Below, one piece after another: positions 48,619 through 57,458 of a DNA stretch of 64,000 nt (positions are counted from its first letter, which is position 1; the number at the start of each line of letters is the position of its first letter). The translations under genes were made by a program, and so were the position numbers. The stretch is taken from contig NZ_CADFEJ010000003.1 in the NCBI RefSeq assembly GCF_902833055.1, positions 248,001-312,000 of the forward strand, given 5' to 3'. The notes beneath the pieces were generated by a model, which saw nothing but the letters and a program-made list of their open reading frames with translations, was not told the origin of the DNA and ran no database searches. This DNA is from Burkholderia territorii (GTDB taxonomy: Bacteria; Pseudomonadota; Gammaproteobacteria; Burkholderiales; Burkholderiaceae).

Positions 48619-49533
48619 TCAGAACGCGTAATCCGGATTCTTCGGGTCGAACGCGGATTCGTCGAACGTCGCCGGCGCGATTTTCTCGATGATGATTCGC
48701 TCGAAGATCGTGCCGTCGTTGTCATAGGATTCGACGGTCCTGAAGTAGGGCGCGTGCAGGTCCAGCCCGAGGACCTCCTTCTTCGCGTAGAACTGCGGGC
48801 GGCCGGTCGGCGTCTCGTAGGTGAGCGCGACGACGCGCACGCCGCCGATCGTCTTGGCTTCCACCTGCGTCGGCCGCTGCACGCCGGCTTCCTGGTATTT
48901 CTTTCCTTCGGTCAGGTACAGGTTCGTGATGAACTCGGTGCCGAGATCCTTCACCTGGTGATTCGACTGCGCGCGTGCCAGTGCGCCGTCGAGCGCCGTC
49001 CACAGCGGAATCTTGCCGAGCAAGCCGCCGAGATGGCCGTACATCTCGTCCTTGCGCTGGGTCGTGTCGTAGATCGTTTCCTGTCCCGCGTGCGCGCCGC
49101 CGGGCAGCCATTTCGCATAGACCCGCAACGGTTCGCGGGTCGTTTTCACGAGCATGCGGTCGGGCGTGTCGGACCATTTCCCGCTGATGCGCTCCTGGCG
49201 CACCATCGTGAACTGATACGACGGATAGCCGTTGGGACCATTGCGGATGTAGAGCGGGACGGCGAGCGGATCGAGTGCCTTGAACAGCGCCGTGAGCGTC
49301 GCGTCGTCGAGTTGTGCGAGCGTGCCGCGCTGGGCGGCCGTGCGCAACCAGCGCGCCTGCTGCGCGACCGGCTCGCGCGTGACTTTCGCGAGGTCGGCGG
49401 GCAGCGCGGCCTCCTGTACCGCGCTCGCGGCGGCGGCGGTTTCCTGCGCATGCAGGCCGGCTTGCGCGAGCGACAGCATGCACGCGAGGGCCGCGGCGGC
49501 GTGCCGCGTGCGGCGCTTCGTTCCTTCGTTCAT
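48619..49533 (-). CDS. Exported DUF1571 family protein
   Basis: A 304-residue protein with a signal peptide (about 1-29, ending GLHAQ). The mature part follows the DUF1571 pattern (FTMVRQERISGKWSDTPDRM, YAKWLPGGAHAGQETIYD, LTYETPTGRPQFYAKKEVLG), which resembles outer-membrane-lipoprotein carrier folds of the LolA/LolB type. Function unknown. It starts 29 bases after fadD on the same strand, so the two probably form an operon. It stops 28 bases from the convergent PXPV gene with no terminator hairpin seen. Confidence 0.86.
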   Translation of the reverse strand: MNEGTKRRTRHAAAALACMLSLAQAGLHAQETAAAASAVQEAALPADLAKVTREPVAQQARWLRTAAQRGTLAQLDDATLTALFKALDPLAVPLYIRNGPNGYPSYQFTMVRQERISGKWSDTPDRMLVKTTREPLRVYAKWLPGGAHAGQETIYDTTQRKDEMYGHLGGLLGKIPLWTALDGALARAQSNHQVKDLGTEFITNLYLTEGKKYQEAGVQRPTQVEAKTIGGVRVVALTYETPTGRPQFYAKKEVLGLDLHAPYFRTVESYDNDGTIFERIIIEKIAPATFDESAFDPKNPDYAF

Positions 49534-49562
49534 CGACAGCGTCTCCCGGGGGCGATGGATGG

Positions 49563-51317
49563 TCAGCCTTGCTTCGCGGCCTTGAGCCTGGCGAGTTCCT
49601 CGTCGCGCAGCGCGCGGCGCAGGATCTTGCCGACGTTGGTCTGCGGCAGCGCGTCGCGGAATTCGACGAGCTTCGGCATCTTGTAGCCGGTCAGGTTCTT
49701 GCGGCAATGCGCGAGCACGTCTTCGACCGTCAGCGTCGGGTCGCGGCGCACGACGAAGACCTTGATCCGTTCGCCCTGTACTTCGTCCGGAATGCCGATC
49801 GCGGCGGCTTCGCTGATGCCCGGATGCATGACCAGCACTTCCTCGATCTCGTTCGGATACACGTTGAAGCCCGAGACGAGGATCATGTCCTTCTTGCGAT
49901 CGATGAGGCGGATGAAACCGCGCTCGTCCATCACGCCGATGTCGCCGGTGCCGAGCCAGCCGTCGGCGTCGATCACCTTCGCCGTCTCGTCGGGCCGCTG
50001 CCAGTAGCCGCGCATCACCTGCGGGCCATGCACGCACAGCTCGCCCGGCTCGCCGACGCCGGCCCAGGTGCCGTCCTCGCGCCGGAAGCGCACGAGCGTC
50101 GACGGGGCGGGCAGGCCGATCGAGCCGCTGAATGCGGCCATGTCGTTCAGGTCCACCGGATTCATCGTGACGATCGGCGAGCATTCGGTGAGCCCGTAGC
50201 CTTCGACGACCGGCCGCCCCGTGACCTCGTGAAAGCGCTCCGCGACCGCGCGCTGCATTGCCATGCCACCGGCCATCGCGAGCTTGAGTTTCGAGAAGTC
50301 GCGCTTGCGGAATTCCTCGTTGTCGAGGAACGCGTTGTAGAGCGTGTTGATCCCGGTGATTCCGGTGAATGTTTCGTGGCGGATGATCTTCATCACCATC
50401 TTCATGTCGCGCGGGTTCGCGATCAGGATGTTGCGCCCGCCGAGTCCCATGAAGATGAACGCGTTCACCGTCAGCGAATAGATGTGATAAAGCGGCAGCG
50501 GCGTCAGCACGGTCTCGACTTCGCCCGAGACCTGGTCGGCGATCCACGCCTTGGCCTGCAGCAGGTTCGCGATCAGGTTGCCGTGCGTGAGCATCGCGCC
50601 TTTTGCGACGCCGGTCGTGCCGCCCGTGTATTGGAGGAACGCGAGATCGTCGCGCGTCGTCTGCACCGGCTGCGGTTTGCCGTGCGCACCCAGCGCGAGG
50701 GCCGAGCGCAGCCGGATCGCCTGCGGCAGGCTGTAGGCCGGCACGAGCTTCTTCACGTGCTTCAGCACGAAATTGATCAGGCGTCCTTTGGCATTGAAAC
50801 CGTCGGCGAGCAGGTCGCCGAGCGCGGTGACGACGATGTTCTTCACCTGCGTTTCGGGCAACGCGTCCTGCAGCGTGCGCGCGAAGTTCTCGAACACGAC
50901 GATCGTCTGCGCGCCGCTGTCCTTCAACTGGTGCGCGAGTTCGCGCGCGGTATAGAGCGGGTTGACGTTGACGACGATCGCGCCGGCCTTCAGCGTTCCG
51001 AACAGAGCGACCGGGTACTGGAACGTATTCGGCAGCATGATCGCGACGCGGTCGCCGGGCTTCACGCCGATGCTTTGCAGATACGACGCGAACGCATCGA
51101 CTTTCTGCGCGAGCGTGCGGTAGGTCATCGATGCGCCGGCGCTCACGTAGGCGACCCGCTCGGCGAAGCGTGTCGTGCATTCGTCGAAGAACTGCACGAG
51201 CGATGCGTATTGCGTGACGTCGATTTCGTGCGGCACGCCGGGCGGATACGACGCGTACCAGATGCCGTCGGTGTTCGGCGGGAGCTGGGCCGCTGCGGTT
51301 GCTGCGGATGAGGACAT
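49563..51317 (-). CDS. fadD: Long-chain fatty acid-CoA ligase
   Basis: A 584-residue adenylate-forming enzyme that activates fatty acids with ATP and CoA for beta-oxidation. The P-loop-like motif YTGGTTGVAKGAMLTHGN (near residue 225), the VEGYGLTECSP motif, the GELCVHGPQVMRGY segment and the hinge/C-terminal IDRKKDMILVSGFNVYPNEIE with the late catalytic Lys region (VGKILRRALR) are all present. Start at 51317, with GGAGAC upstream. A PsrA-like regulator gene precedes it on the same strand, and between them lies the 49-bp hairpin array in what would be the fadD leader. Confidence 0.94.
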   Translation of the reverse strand: MSSSAATAAAQLPPNTDGIWYASYPPGVPHEIDVTQYASLVQFFDECTTRFAERVAYVSAGASMTYRTLAQKVDAFASYLQSIGVKPGDRVAIMLPNTFQYPVALFGTLKAGAIVVNVNPLYTARELAHQLKDSGAQTIVVFENFARTLQDALPETQVKNIVVTALGDLLADGFNAKGRLINFVLKHVKKLVPAYSLPQAIRLRSALALGAHGKPQPVQTTRDDLAFLQYTGGTTGVAKGAMLTHGNLIANLLQAKAWIADQVSGEVETVLTPLPLYHIYSLTVNAFIFMGLGGRNILIANPRDMKMVMKIIRHETFTGITGINTLYNAFLDNEEFRKRDFSKLKLAMAGGMAMQRAVAERFHEVTGRPVVEGYGLTECSPIVTMNPVDLNDMAAFSGSIGLPAPSTLVRFRREDGTWAGVGEPGELCVHGPQVMRGYWQRPDETAKVIDADGWLGTGDIGVMDERGFIRLIDRKKDMILVSGFNVYPNEIEEVLVMHPGISEAAAIGIPDEVQGERIKVFVVRRDPTLTVEDVLAHCRKNLTGYKMPKLVEFRDALPQTNVGKILRRALRDEELARLKAAKQG

Positions 51318-51331
51318 GATGTGTCTCCGGT

Positions 51332-51570
51332 GTCGACGAGAGTTAGCGCTTTAGCGCTTACTCTCGTCCCATGCTTCGCGGTCGACGAGAGTTAGCGCTT
51401 TAGCGCTTACTCTCGTCCCATGCTTCGCGGTCGACGAGAGTTGGCGCTTTAGTGCTTGCTCTCGTCCCATGCTTTGCGGTCGACGAGAGTTGGCGCTTCA
51501 GCGCCCACTCTCGCCCCATGCTTCGCGGACGGTGAGAGCCGTCACTCCAGCGCGCCATTCTCGCCATGCT
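51332..51570. repeat. 49-bp tandem hairpin repeats in the fadD leader
   Basis: Units begin at 51332, 51381, 51430, 51479 and (degenerate) 51528, an exact 49-bp period. Each unit starts GTCGAC and contains a 34-base hairpin with outer arms GACGAGAG and CTCTCGTC and inner arms around GCGCT, followed by CCATGCTTCGCG. The first two units are identical; the third and fourth carry changes that keep the stems paired. There are no spacers, so this is not a CRISPR array. Confidence 0.9.
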
Positions 51571-51693
51571 TTTTCGTCGTCGCGCAAGCCGGTCCCGGCT
51601 TGCGCCACACGACATTCGTTCGGCCTCGCCAGCCCACTAACGCCGGCCCGGGCCGCCAGGATCGTGAATCGCTGCCTGCACGGCCTCGCGCAA
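51571..51693. other. Remainder of the TetR-fadD gap, with one perfect hairpin
   Basis: The 123 bases between the 49-bp array and the TetR stop contain no gene. GCGCAAGCCGG and CCGGCTTGCGC (about 51582-51605) form an 11-bp perfect stem with a two-base centre but no T-run. Confidence 0.6.
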
Positions 51694-52512
51694 TCAGTTC
51701 GCCGAATGCACCGTCGCGGAATCGGCCGCCGGCGTGCCCGAAGGCAGCCCGAACGCGTCGCCGGCGCCCGCATCGTCGAGCACGGCCGCGAAGATCGACA
51801 ACTGCGCGCTGTCGGGCATCGGCGCCTTCAGCGCGGCGACGATCAGCGACGACAACCGCGCGATCATCTGAACGTCGTTCATCGTGCGGCCTTGAGAGAA
51901 TTCATCGATGAGGCTTTCGGTCTCGGCACCGGCCAGCGCGCCGGACAGCGCGCCGATCGCAAAGTGCAGCCGCCAGCCGAGCTCCGTGCGCGGCAGGTGC
52001 GGCAGCGCGCGCTGGAATGCGTCGAAGAAGCGGCCCGCGACGCTCGCGTAGTGTGCGGTCAGGAAGTTGCGCACGAACGGCGACGGGTCGGTGTACGCGC
52101 GGCCGATCAGCCGCAGAAATGCGGGGCCGCCGCGCTCCGGGTCGCGCGACGCCTTCAGCGCGGGAATGAACATCGCGCCGAGCACGTGCTCGCAGGTGAT
52201 GTGTGCGCCGAGCTGCGCATCGAAGCGGTCGAGGATGCCGAGGCGTTCCTGGTTGAGCTGATCGAGCCTGCGCGACAGCATCGCGTGGATCAGCGCTTCC
52301 TTGCTGCCGAAGTGGTAGTTGACCGCAGCGAGGTTTACCGTCGCGCGCGACGTGATCTGCCGCATCGACATCGCTTCGAAGCCGTGCTCGATGAACAGGT
52401 CCTCGGCCGCATCGAGAATGCGCGCCTTCGTCCCGCCGGTCTGCCGATTGCCGGATGACCGCGCCCCGGACGCCCGTCCAGCCGACGGTCGCCCCTCCTG
52501 ACTGACTGCCAT
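51694..52512 (-). CDS. TetR regulator, PsrA-like (fatty-acid sensing)
   Basis: A 272-residue TetR/AcrR regulator. The HTH region (about 25-80) contains RILDAAEDLFIEHGFEAMSM and NLAAVNYHFGSKEALIHAML, very close in pattern to Pseudomonas PsrA, which senses long-chain fatty acids and controls fad genes and rpoS. A disordered, Arg/Ser/Gly-rich N-terminus of about 25 residues precedes it. The ATG at 52512 is chosen because upstream codons lack family similarity. fadD lies downstream on the same strand, and a PsrA-type half-palindrome lies upstream of the start, supporting a fatty-acid role. Confidence 0.9.
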   Translation of the reverse strand: MAVSQEGRPSAGRASGARSSGNRQTGGTKARILDAAEDLFIEHGFEAMSMRQITSRATVNLAAVNYHFGSKEALIHAMLSRRLDQLNQERLGILDRFDAQLGAHITCEHVLGAMFIPALKASRDPERGGPAFLRLIGRAYTDPSPFVRNFLTAHYASVAGRFFDAFQRALPHLPRTELGWRLHFAIGALSGALAGAETESLIDEFSQGRTMNDVQMIARLSSLIVAALKAPMPDSAQLSIFAAVLDDAGAGDAFGLPSGTPAADSATVHSAN

Positions 52513-52569
52513 GTCCCGCCTCCCAATGCCGGTCTCCCGGCCGCGAACAGGTGATTTGATTATCTGATT

Positions 52570-52583
52570 CAAACAGCCGTTTT
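52570..52583. promoter_or_regulatory. PsrA-type operator upstream of the TetR gene
   Basis: CAAAC AGCC GTTTT resembles the published PsrA consensus (G/CAAAC, 2-4 bases, GTTTG/C). It lies 58 bases upstream of the TetR start, fitting autorepression. The right arm has one deviation. Confidence 0.55.
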
Positions 52584-52728
52584 TATTAAGATAAAAAAAC
52601 GCGGGCGGCGCGGGCAAGCGACGAATCTGGACAAATTCCTCTAGTTCGATGTGCGGATGCAGAAAGGATGTCGCGCGGCCCCGGCGGCGCGGGGCGTGCG
52701 CGATGGTGCGATGCGCAAATTCGCGGGC

Positions 52729-53949
52729 TCAGCCGATGGTCGTACGCGTATTGACCGATTGCGTCATGTCGATGCCGCGCCGTTCGCGGCTGAACAGGAT
52801 CAGCACCGCGATCACGACGGCCACGATGCCGGCCACGAGCGCCAGTGCGAAACCGTAGTTGTTGCCCTGGGAAACCGCGAGCGACGCCTGCATCGTCGCG
52901 TTGCCGGACGCGAGCAGGTTGCCGAGCTGGTAGACCACACCGGGGAATGTCGCGCGAATCTCGTCGGGCGAGATCTCGTTCAGGTGGACGGGGATCACGC
53001 CCCACGCGCCCTGTACCGAGATCTGCATCAGGAACGCGCCTGCGGCGAGCGCGACTGCGCCGCTCGAGAACGCCCACAGCGGCAGAACCGGCAGCGCGAT
53101 GAGCGCGGCGACGAAGATCGCGCGACGGCGGCCGATCTTCTCCGAGATCGCGCCGAACGACAGGCCGCCGACGATCGCGCCGATGTTCAGCACGATCGTG
53201 ATCCACGAGACGGTATGCGGATCGAAGTGATGCTGTTCGCGCAGGAAGGTCGGGTAGAGGTCCTGCGTGCCATGCGAGAAGAAGTTGAAAGCGGTCATCA
53301 GCACGATCGCGTAGATCGTGAGCTTCCAGTTCTGCTGGATCGTGGCCGCGAGACTCGGCCGCGGCCGCTTTTCCATCTGCTTCCAGGCCGGCGATTCGGG
53401 CACGTGCGCGCGCACGTACAGCACGAGCAGCGCGGGCAGCACGCCGACCATGAACATTCCGCGCCAGCCGATGTACTGGTAGAACAGGCCGAACACGACG
53501 GATGCGAGCAGGTAGCCGCTCGGATAGCCGGCCTGCAGCAAGCCCGACACGAAACCACGCGCATGGGTCGGCACGGTTTCCATCGTCAGCGCGGAGCCGA
53601 CGCCCCATTCACCGCCCATCGCGATGCCGAACAGCGCACGCAGCGCCAGCAGCGCGGCGAGGCTCGGCGCGAAACCCGACGCGAGTTCGAGCAGCGAATA
53701 GCACGCGATGTTGACCATCAGCGTCGGACGGCGGCCGAAGCGGTCGGCGAGCCGCCCGAAGATCAACGCGCCGAGCGGGCGCATCGCGAGCGTGAGCGTC
53801 AGCGCAAAAGCGACGGCGGGAATCGTCGACGCGAATTCGGCCGCGATGTCCTTCAGCACGAAGACCATCAGGAAAAAGTCGAACGCGTCGAGTGTCCAGC
53901 CCAGGTAGGCGGCGATCGTGACGTTGCGTTGTTCGCGGGTCCAGCTCAT
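52729..53949 (-). CDS. MFS transporter, metabolite:H+ symporter type
   Basis: A 406-residue, 12-helix transporter. AYLGWTLDAFDFFLMVFVLK in helix 1, the motif A loop GRLADRFGRRPTLMV and the helix 4-5 region FGIAMGGEWGVGSALTMETV match the sialate/aromatic-acid:H+ symporter group (NanT-like). The start at 53949 has GGAG nine bases upstream. Substrate unknown: candidates are sialic acid, aromatic or short-chain organic acids. It stands alone, 216 bases from the TetR gene on the same strand and divergent from the GNAT gene. Confidence 0.9.
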   Translation of the reverse strand: MSWTREQRNVTIAAYLGWTLDAFDFFLMVFVLKDIAAEFASTIPAVAFALTLTLAMRPLGALIFGRLADRFGRRPTLMVNIACYSLLELASGFAPSLAALLALRALFGIAMGGEWGVGSALTMETVPTHARGFVSGLLQAGYPSGYLLASVVFGLFYQYIGWRGMFMVGVLPALLVLYVRAHVPESPAWKQMEKRPRPSLAATIQQNWKLTIYAIVLMTAFNFFSHGTQDLYPTFLREQHHFDPHTVSWITIVLNIGAIVGGLSFGAISEKIGRRRAIFVAALIALPVLPLWAFSSGAVALAAGAFLMQISVQGAWGVIPVHLNEISPDEIRATFPGVVYQLGNLLASGNATMQASLAVSQGNNYGFALALVAGIVAVVIAVLILFSRERRGIDMTQSVNTRTTIG

Positions 53950-54239
53950 GTCCGAAGTCTCCTCGCAGGCTTGTGCGCTCACGATCTTCAGGCGGATGCC
54001 TGCCCGGCTGGCGCGCGGCGCGGGTGCATGGATCGAGTGTAGGTCGTGGTGCCGTGCGATGCGGGGCGCGACATCCGCGAATCGGGAATAATCCCTATGA
54101 AATGAATTGTTGAGAAAACCGAAATGCGCGGAAATGCGCGCGCGCCTGATGGGCGACAGGCGCCTTGTATCATTCCGGAAGGCTTTTTGTATTCGTTATG
54201 TAATGCGCGCCGCGCATCGTCACCGTATCAGGAGTCCCG

Positions 54240-54782
54240 ATGACCGCACCATCGATTGCCGCGTTGCCCGTCCTGGAGACCGGGCGGCTGTGGCTGCGCC
54301 CGCGCGTGCTGGCCGATCTCGACGCGAGCATCGAGATGGATCGCGATCCCGAAGTCACGCGCTACATCGCGGGCCCGTGGCACGACCCGGACGAACATCG
54401 CCGCTTCGTCACGCACCGGATCACGCGCGCGTATCCGCCGGGCCTCGGCTACTGGGCGATCTTCGAGAAGGCCGCGCCCGACACGTTCGTCGGCTGGATC
54501 CTGCTGATTCCCGACTACGCGGGCGGCGCGCGCGACGTCGAGATCGGCTGGCGGCTCGTGCGCGCGGCATGGGGGCGCGGCATCGCATGCGAGGCCGCGG
54601 CGGCCGTCGTGCGCCATGCGTTCGACACTGTGCGGCTGCCGCGCGTGATTGCCGATATCGCCGAGGCGAACACCGGTTCGCTGAACGTCGCACGCAAGCT
54701 CGGGATGCGTCGCGTGAGCGTCGTTCACGACGGGATTCCCTACGTTCGGCATCGTCTCGAACGCGACGACCTGCGTGCATAG
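54240..54782 (+). CDS. GNAT-family N-acetyltransferase
   Basis: A 180-residue acetyltransferase of the RimJ/RimL type (acetyltransf_3). LETGRLWLRPRVLADLDASI opens the fold. The acetyl-CoA-binding region lies in VEIGWRLVRAAWGRGIACEA (Q/RxxGxG/A motif variant), followed by IADIAEANTGSLNVARKLG, the family hallmark. It could acetylate the N-terminus of a protein or a small amine; the acceptor is unknown. The upstream region, 290 bases shared divergently with the MFS gene, contains no other gene. Confidence 0.92.
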   Translation: MTAPSIAALPVLETGRLWLRPRVLADLDASIEMDRDPEVTRYIAGPWHDPDEHRRFVTHRITRAYPPGLGYWAIFEKAAPDTFVGWILLIPDYAGGARDVEIGWRLVRAAWGRGIACEAAAAVVRHAFDTVRLPRVIADIAEANTGSLNVARKLGMRRVSVVHDGIPYVRHRLERDDLRA

Positions 54783-54895
54783 CGTTGTGCCTCGTTGTCA
54801 GAGATGGTCAAGCACACGCGAATCGACGCCGCGACGTATTAACGGCTCGCCAGTTCAGGAGTATCGTTGCCGGAAATTCAACATGGGGTACGACC

Positions 54896-55522
54896 ATGGC
54901 ACTCGGCAACGACGTTCATCTCATTCCCGTCCGGCTCGACGCACTGCGTCCGACGCAAATGACGGTCGGCTATCGCGAAGTGAAAGCGAAGCGCAAGCAC
55001 TGGAAGACCCTCGACAAGCGCGCACGCAAGGCCGCGATCGAGTCGCACTGGTTTCCGGCCGTGCTCGGCCCGGGCGGGCTGCACTACATCACCGATCACC
55101 ACCACCTCGGCCTCGCACTGATCGAGGAAGGGGAGACGCGCGTAAACGCGATGCTGCTCAAGGATCTGTCCTGGCTCGACGACACGATCTTCTGGCGGAT
55201 GATGGAACACAACCAGTGGGTGCATCCGTTCGGCGCGGATGGTTCGCGTCGCGACTATGCACGTCTGCCGAAGGCGCTGACGGAGCTCGAGGACGATCCG
55301 TACCGGAGCCTTGCCGGCGAGCTGCGCACGGCCGGCGGCTATGCGAAGGACGCGACGCCGTTCAGTGAATTCCTGTGGGCCGACTACCTGCGCCAGCACG
55401 TGACGCTGGACCAGATCCGCAAGAACTTCTCGAAGGCGCTCGACGTCGCGCTGCGCCGCGCGCACGAGCAGGACGCGCGCTATCTGCCCGGCTGGTCCGG
55501 TGTGATCGCCGTCAAACCCTGA
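54896..55522 (+). CDS. ParB-like-fold protein of unknown role
   Basis: A 208-residue protein matching the ParBc_2 family (putative ParB-like nuclease). RLDALRPTQMTVGYREVKAK opens it, followed by the HYITDHHHLGLALIEEG segment, the DGHHR-like site of this fold. It has no HTH or partition-type C-terminus and lies far from parA, so it is not the chromosome partition protein. ParB-like folds of this type may bind CTP or act as nucleases; its role is unknown. Start chosen at ATG 54896. Confidence 0.85.
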   Translation: MALGNDVHLIPVRLDALRPTQMTVGYREVKAKRKHWKTLDKRARKAAIESHWFPAVLGPGGLHYITDHHHLGLALIEEGETRVNAMLLKDLSWLDDTIFWRMMEHNQWVHPFGADGSRRDYARLPKALTELEDDPYRSLAGELRTAGGYAKDATPFSEFLWADYLRQHVTLDQIRKNFSKALDVALRRAHEQDARYLPGWSGVIAVKP

Positions 55523-55546
55523 TATGCGCACGGTACCCACCGCCTC

Positions 55547-57271
55547 ATGACGACCGCCCCGACCCGTCCGGATGCCGGCCCCCAGCATCCCGAGCATTTC
55601 GCCGCACTCGATGCGGCAACGCCGCCGCCCACGCAGCGCATCGGCCTCGATGCGCTCGCCGGCCTGTCGATCGCCGGCCTGCTGATTCCCGAGGCGGTGG
55701 CGTATGCGGGTCTCGCCAACCTGCCGCCGCAGGCCGGTCTCATCGCGTTGCTGTCAGGGCTCGTCGTTTATGCGCTGACCGGCAGCAGTCGCTTTGCGAT
55801 CGTGTCGTCGACGTCGTCGTCGGCGGCGGTGCTCGCCGCGACCGTGCTGGCCGAATCCGGGATGGCGCTTGCCGCGCAGCTCGCGCTGGCGGCCGCGCTC
55901 GTCGCGATGACCGGTGTGCTGTTCATCCTCGCAGGTGCCGCGCGCCTGGGCGGCATGTCGGATTTCGTCGCGCGCCCGGTCCTGCGCGGTTTCACGTTCG
56001 GCCTGGCGCTGACGATCGTCATCAAGCAGTTGCCGAAGATTCTCGCGATCTCCGTGCAGCACAGCGATGCGCCGCATGTCGCGCTCGATCTCGTCACCGG
56101 CGCGCCGCATGCGAACCTCGCGAGCGTCGCGCTCGGCGCGACCGCGCTCGCGCTGTTGTTCGTGCTCGGCCGGCGCTCGCGCGTGCCCGCGACACTGGTC
56201 GTGATCGTGTTGTCGATCGCGGCCGGGTATATGGTCGACTGGCAGCACTACGGCATAGCGATCGTCGGGCACATCGATTTCCGGCATATCGAATTCGGGC
56301 TGCCGCATCTCGACCGCAACGCATGGATGCAGACGGTCGAGCTCGCGTTCGCGTTGATGCTGATCCTGTATGCGGAGTCGTACGGGTCGATTCGAAACTT
56401 CGCGCTGAAGCACGGCGACACCGTGTCGCCGAACCGCGACCTCGTCGCGCTCGGTTGCGCGAATCTCGTGTCGGGGTTGCTGCACGGGATGCCGGTCGGT
56501 GCCGGGTATTCGGCGACGTCCGCGAACGAGGCGGCCGGCGCTCGGTCGCGCTTCGCGGGCCTGTGGGCGGCCGGTGTGGTCGCGCTGATCGTATGGCAGC
56601 TGCTGCCGCAGCTTGCGCGCACGCCCGAGCCGGTGCTTGCGGCGATCGTGATCTTCGCGGTCAGCCACTCGCTGCACCCGTCGGTGTTCCGGCCATACTG
56701 GATCTGGCATCGCGACCGGCTGGTCGTGATCGCCGCGCTGCTCGCGGTGCTCGTGCTCGGCGTGTTGCACGGGCTGCTTGCCGCGATCGGCGTGAGCCTG
56801 CTGCTGACGCTGCGCAAGTTGTCGGAGCCGAACGTGAGCGTGCTCGGCCGGCTGCGTGACGGGCACGATTTCGTCGACGTCGCGAATCATGCCGATGCGA
56901 AGCCGGTGCCCGGCGTGCTGATCGTGCGGCCCGAGGCGCAGTTGTTCTTCGCGAACGCGGACCGGATGCTCAATCGCGTGCGCGCGCTGATGAAAACCGC
57001 GCCCGATACGCGTACCGTGCTGCTGAGTCTCGAGGAAACGCCCGACGTGGACGGCACGACGATCGAGTCGCTGCGCACGTTCGCGGCCGAATGCGCGGCT
57101 CGCGGGCTGCAGTTCGCGATCGTGCGGCTCAAGGAGCACGCGCTGCATGCGCTGCGTCGTGCGGCCGACGAGACGCTGCGCGACGACGCGATGTCCGAAC
57201 TGAGCGTCGACGAGAGCCTGCAGTTGCTGCAGGCGCGCGGTAATGGTGGAGAGGGCGGAAAGGGCGCGTAG
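55547..57271 (+). CDS. SulP-family anion transporter with STAS domain
   Basis: A 574-residue inner-membrane transporter. The SulP signature (IGLDALAGLSIAGLLIPEAVAYA, AGLPPQAGLIALLSG-like) begins at residue 25, followed by 10-14 hydrophobic helices and a C-terminal cytoplasmic STAS domain (about 445-560; TRTVLLSLEETPDVDGTTIE, the phosphorylatable-region equivalent). It probably takes up sulfate, bicarbonate or a dicarboxylate; the substrate is not readable. Starts 24 bases after the ParB-like gene. It is convergent with the sugar ABC operon. Confidence 0.93.
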   Translation: MTTAPTRPDAGPQHPEHFAALDAATPPPTQRIGLDALAGLSIAGLLIPEAVAYAGLANLPPQAGLIALLSGLVVYALTGSSRFAIVSSTSSSAAVLAATVLAESGMALAAQLALAAALVAMTGVLFILAGAARLGGMSDFVARPVLRGFTFGLALTIVIKQLPKILAISVQHSDAPHVALDLVTGAPHANLASVALGATALALLFVLGRRSRVPATLVVIVLSIAAGYMVDWQHYGIAIVGHIDFRHIEFGLPHLDRNAWMQTVELAFALMLILYAESYGSIRNFALKHGDTVSPNRDLVALGCANLVSGLLHGMPVGAGYSATSANEAAGARSRFAGLWAAGVVALIVWQLLPQLARTPEPVLAAIVIFAVSHSLHPSVFRPYWIWHRDRLVVIAALLAVLVLGVLHGLLAAIGVSLLLTLRKLSEPNVSVLGRLRDGHDFVDVANHADAKPVPGVLIVRPEAQLFFANADRMLNRVRALMKTAPDTRTVLLSLEETPDVDGTTIESLRTFAAECAARGLQFAIVRLKEHALHALRRAADETLRDDAMSELSVDESLQLLQARGNGGEGGKGA

Positions 57272-57458
57272 CGCGACGCGGCAACTGCATGCCCGTCGCG
57301 CCGCGCGTGTCGAGAACGCTCGCCCCGGGCGCCGCCGCGCGCAATTGCGCGAGCGCGGGCGGTGCGGCGATTGAAGTGGGCGCACGGGCAGGGCGGCTGC
57401 CGCGCGCGGCGACGCGGCCCGGCATCGCCCGCGATCGCGGGCAGCCGGCGTCGCGCGA

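Noticed and set aside
51332-51570. CRISPR array
   Set aside because: Units are contiguous 49-bp tandem copies without variable spacers, and no cas genes are present.
54896-55522. Chromosome-partition ParB
   Set aside because: No helix-turn-helix domain, no dimerisation domain, no parA neighbour and no parS-like sites nearby; only the ParB-like nuclease fold.
57427-57442. Palindrome GCCCGCGATCGCGGGC as terminator of the sugar operon
   Set aside because: A perfect dyad but without a T-run on either strand; in a GC-rich genome it is not enough to call a terminator.
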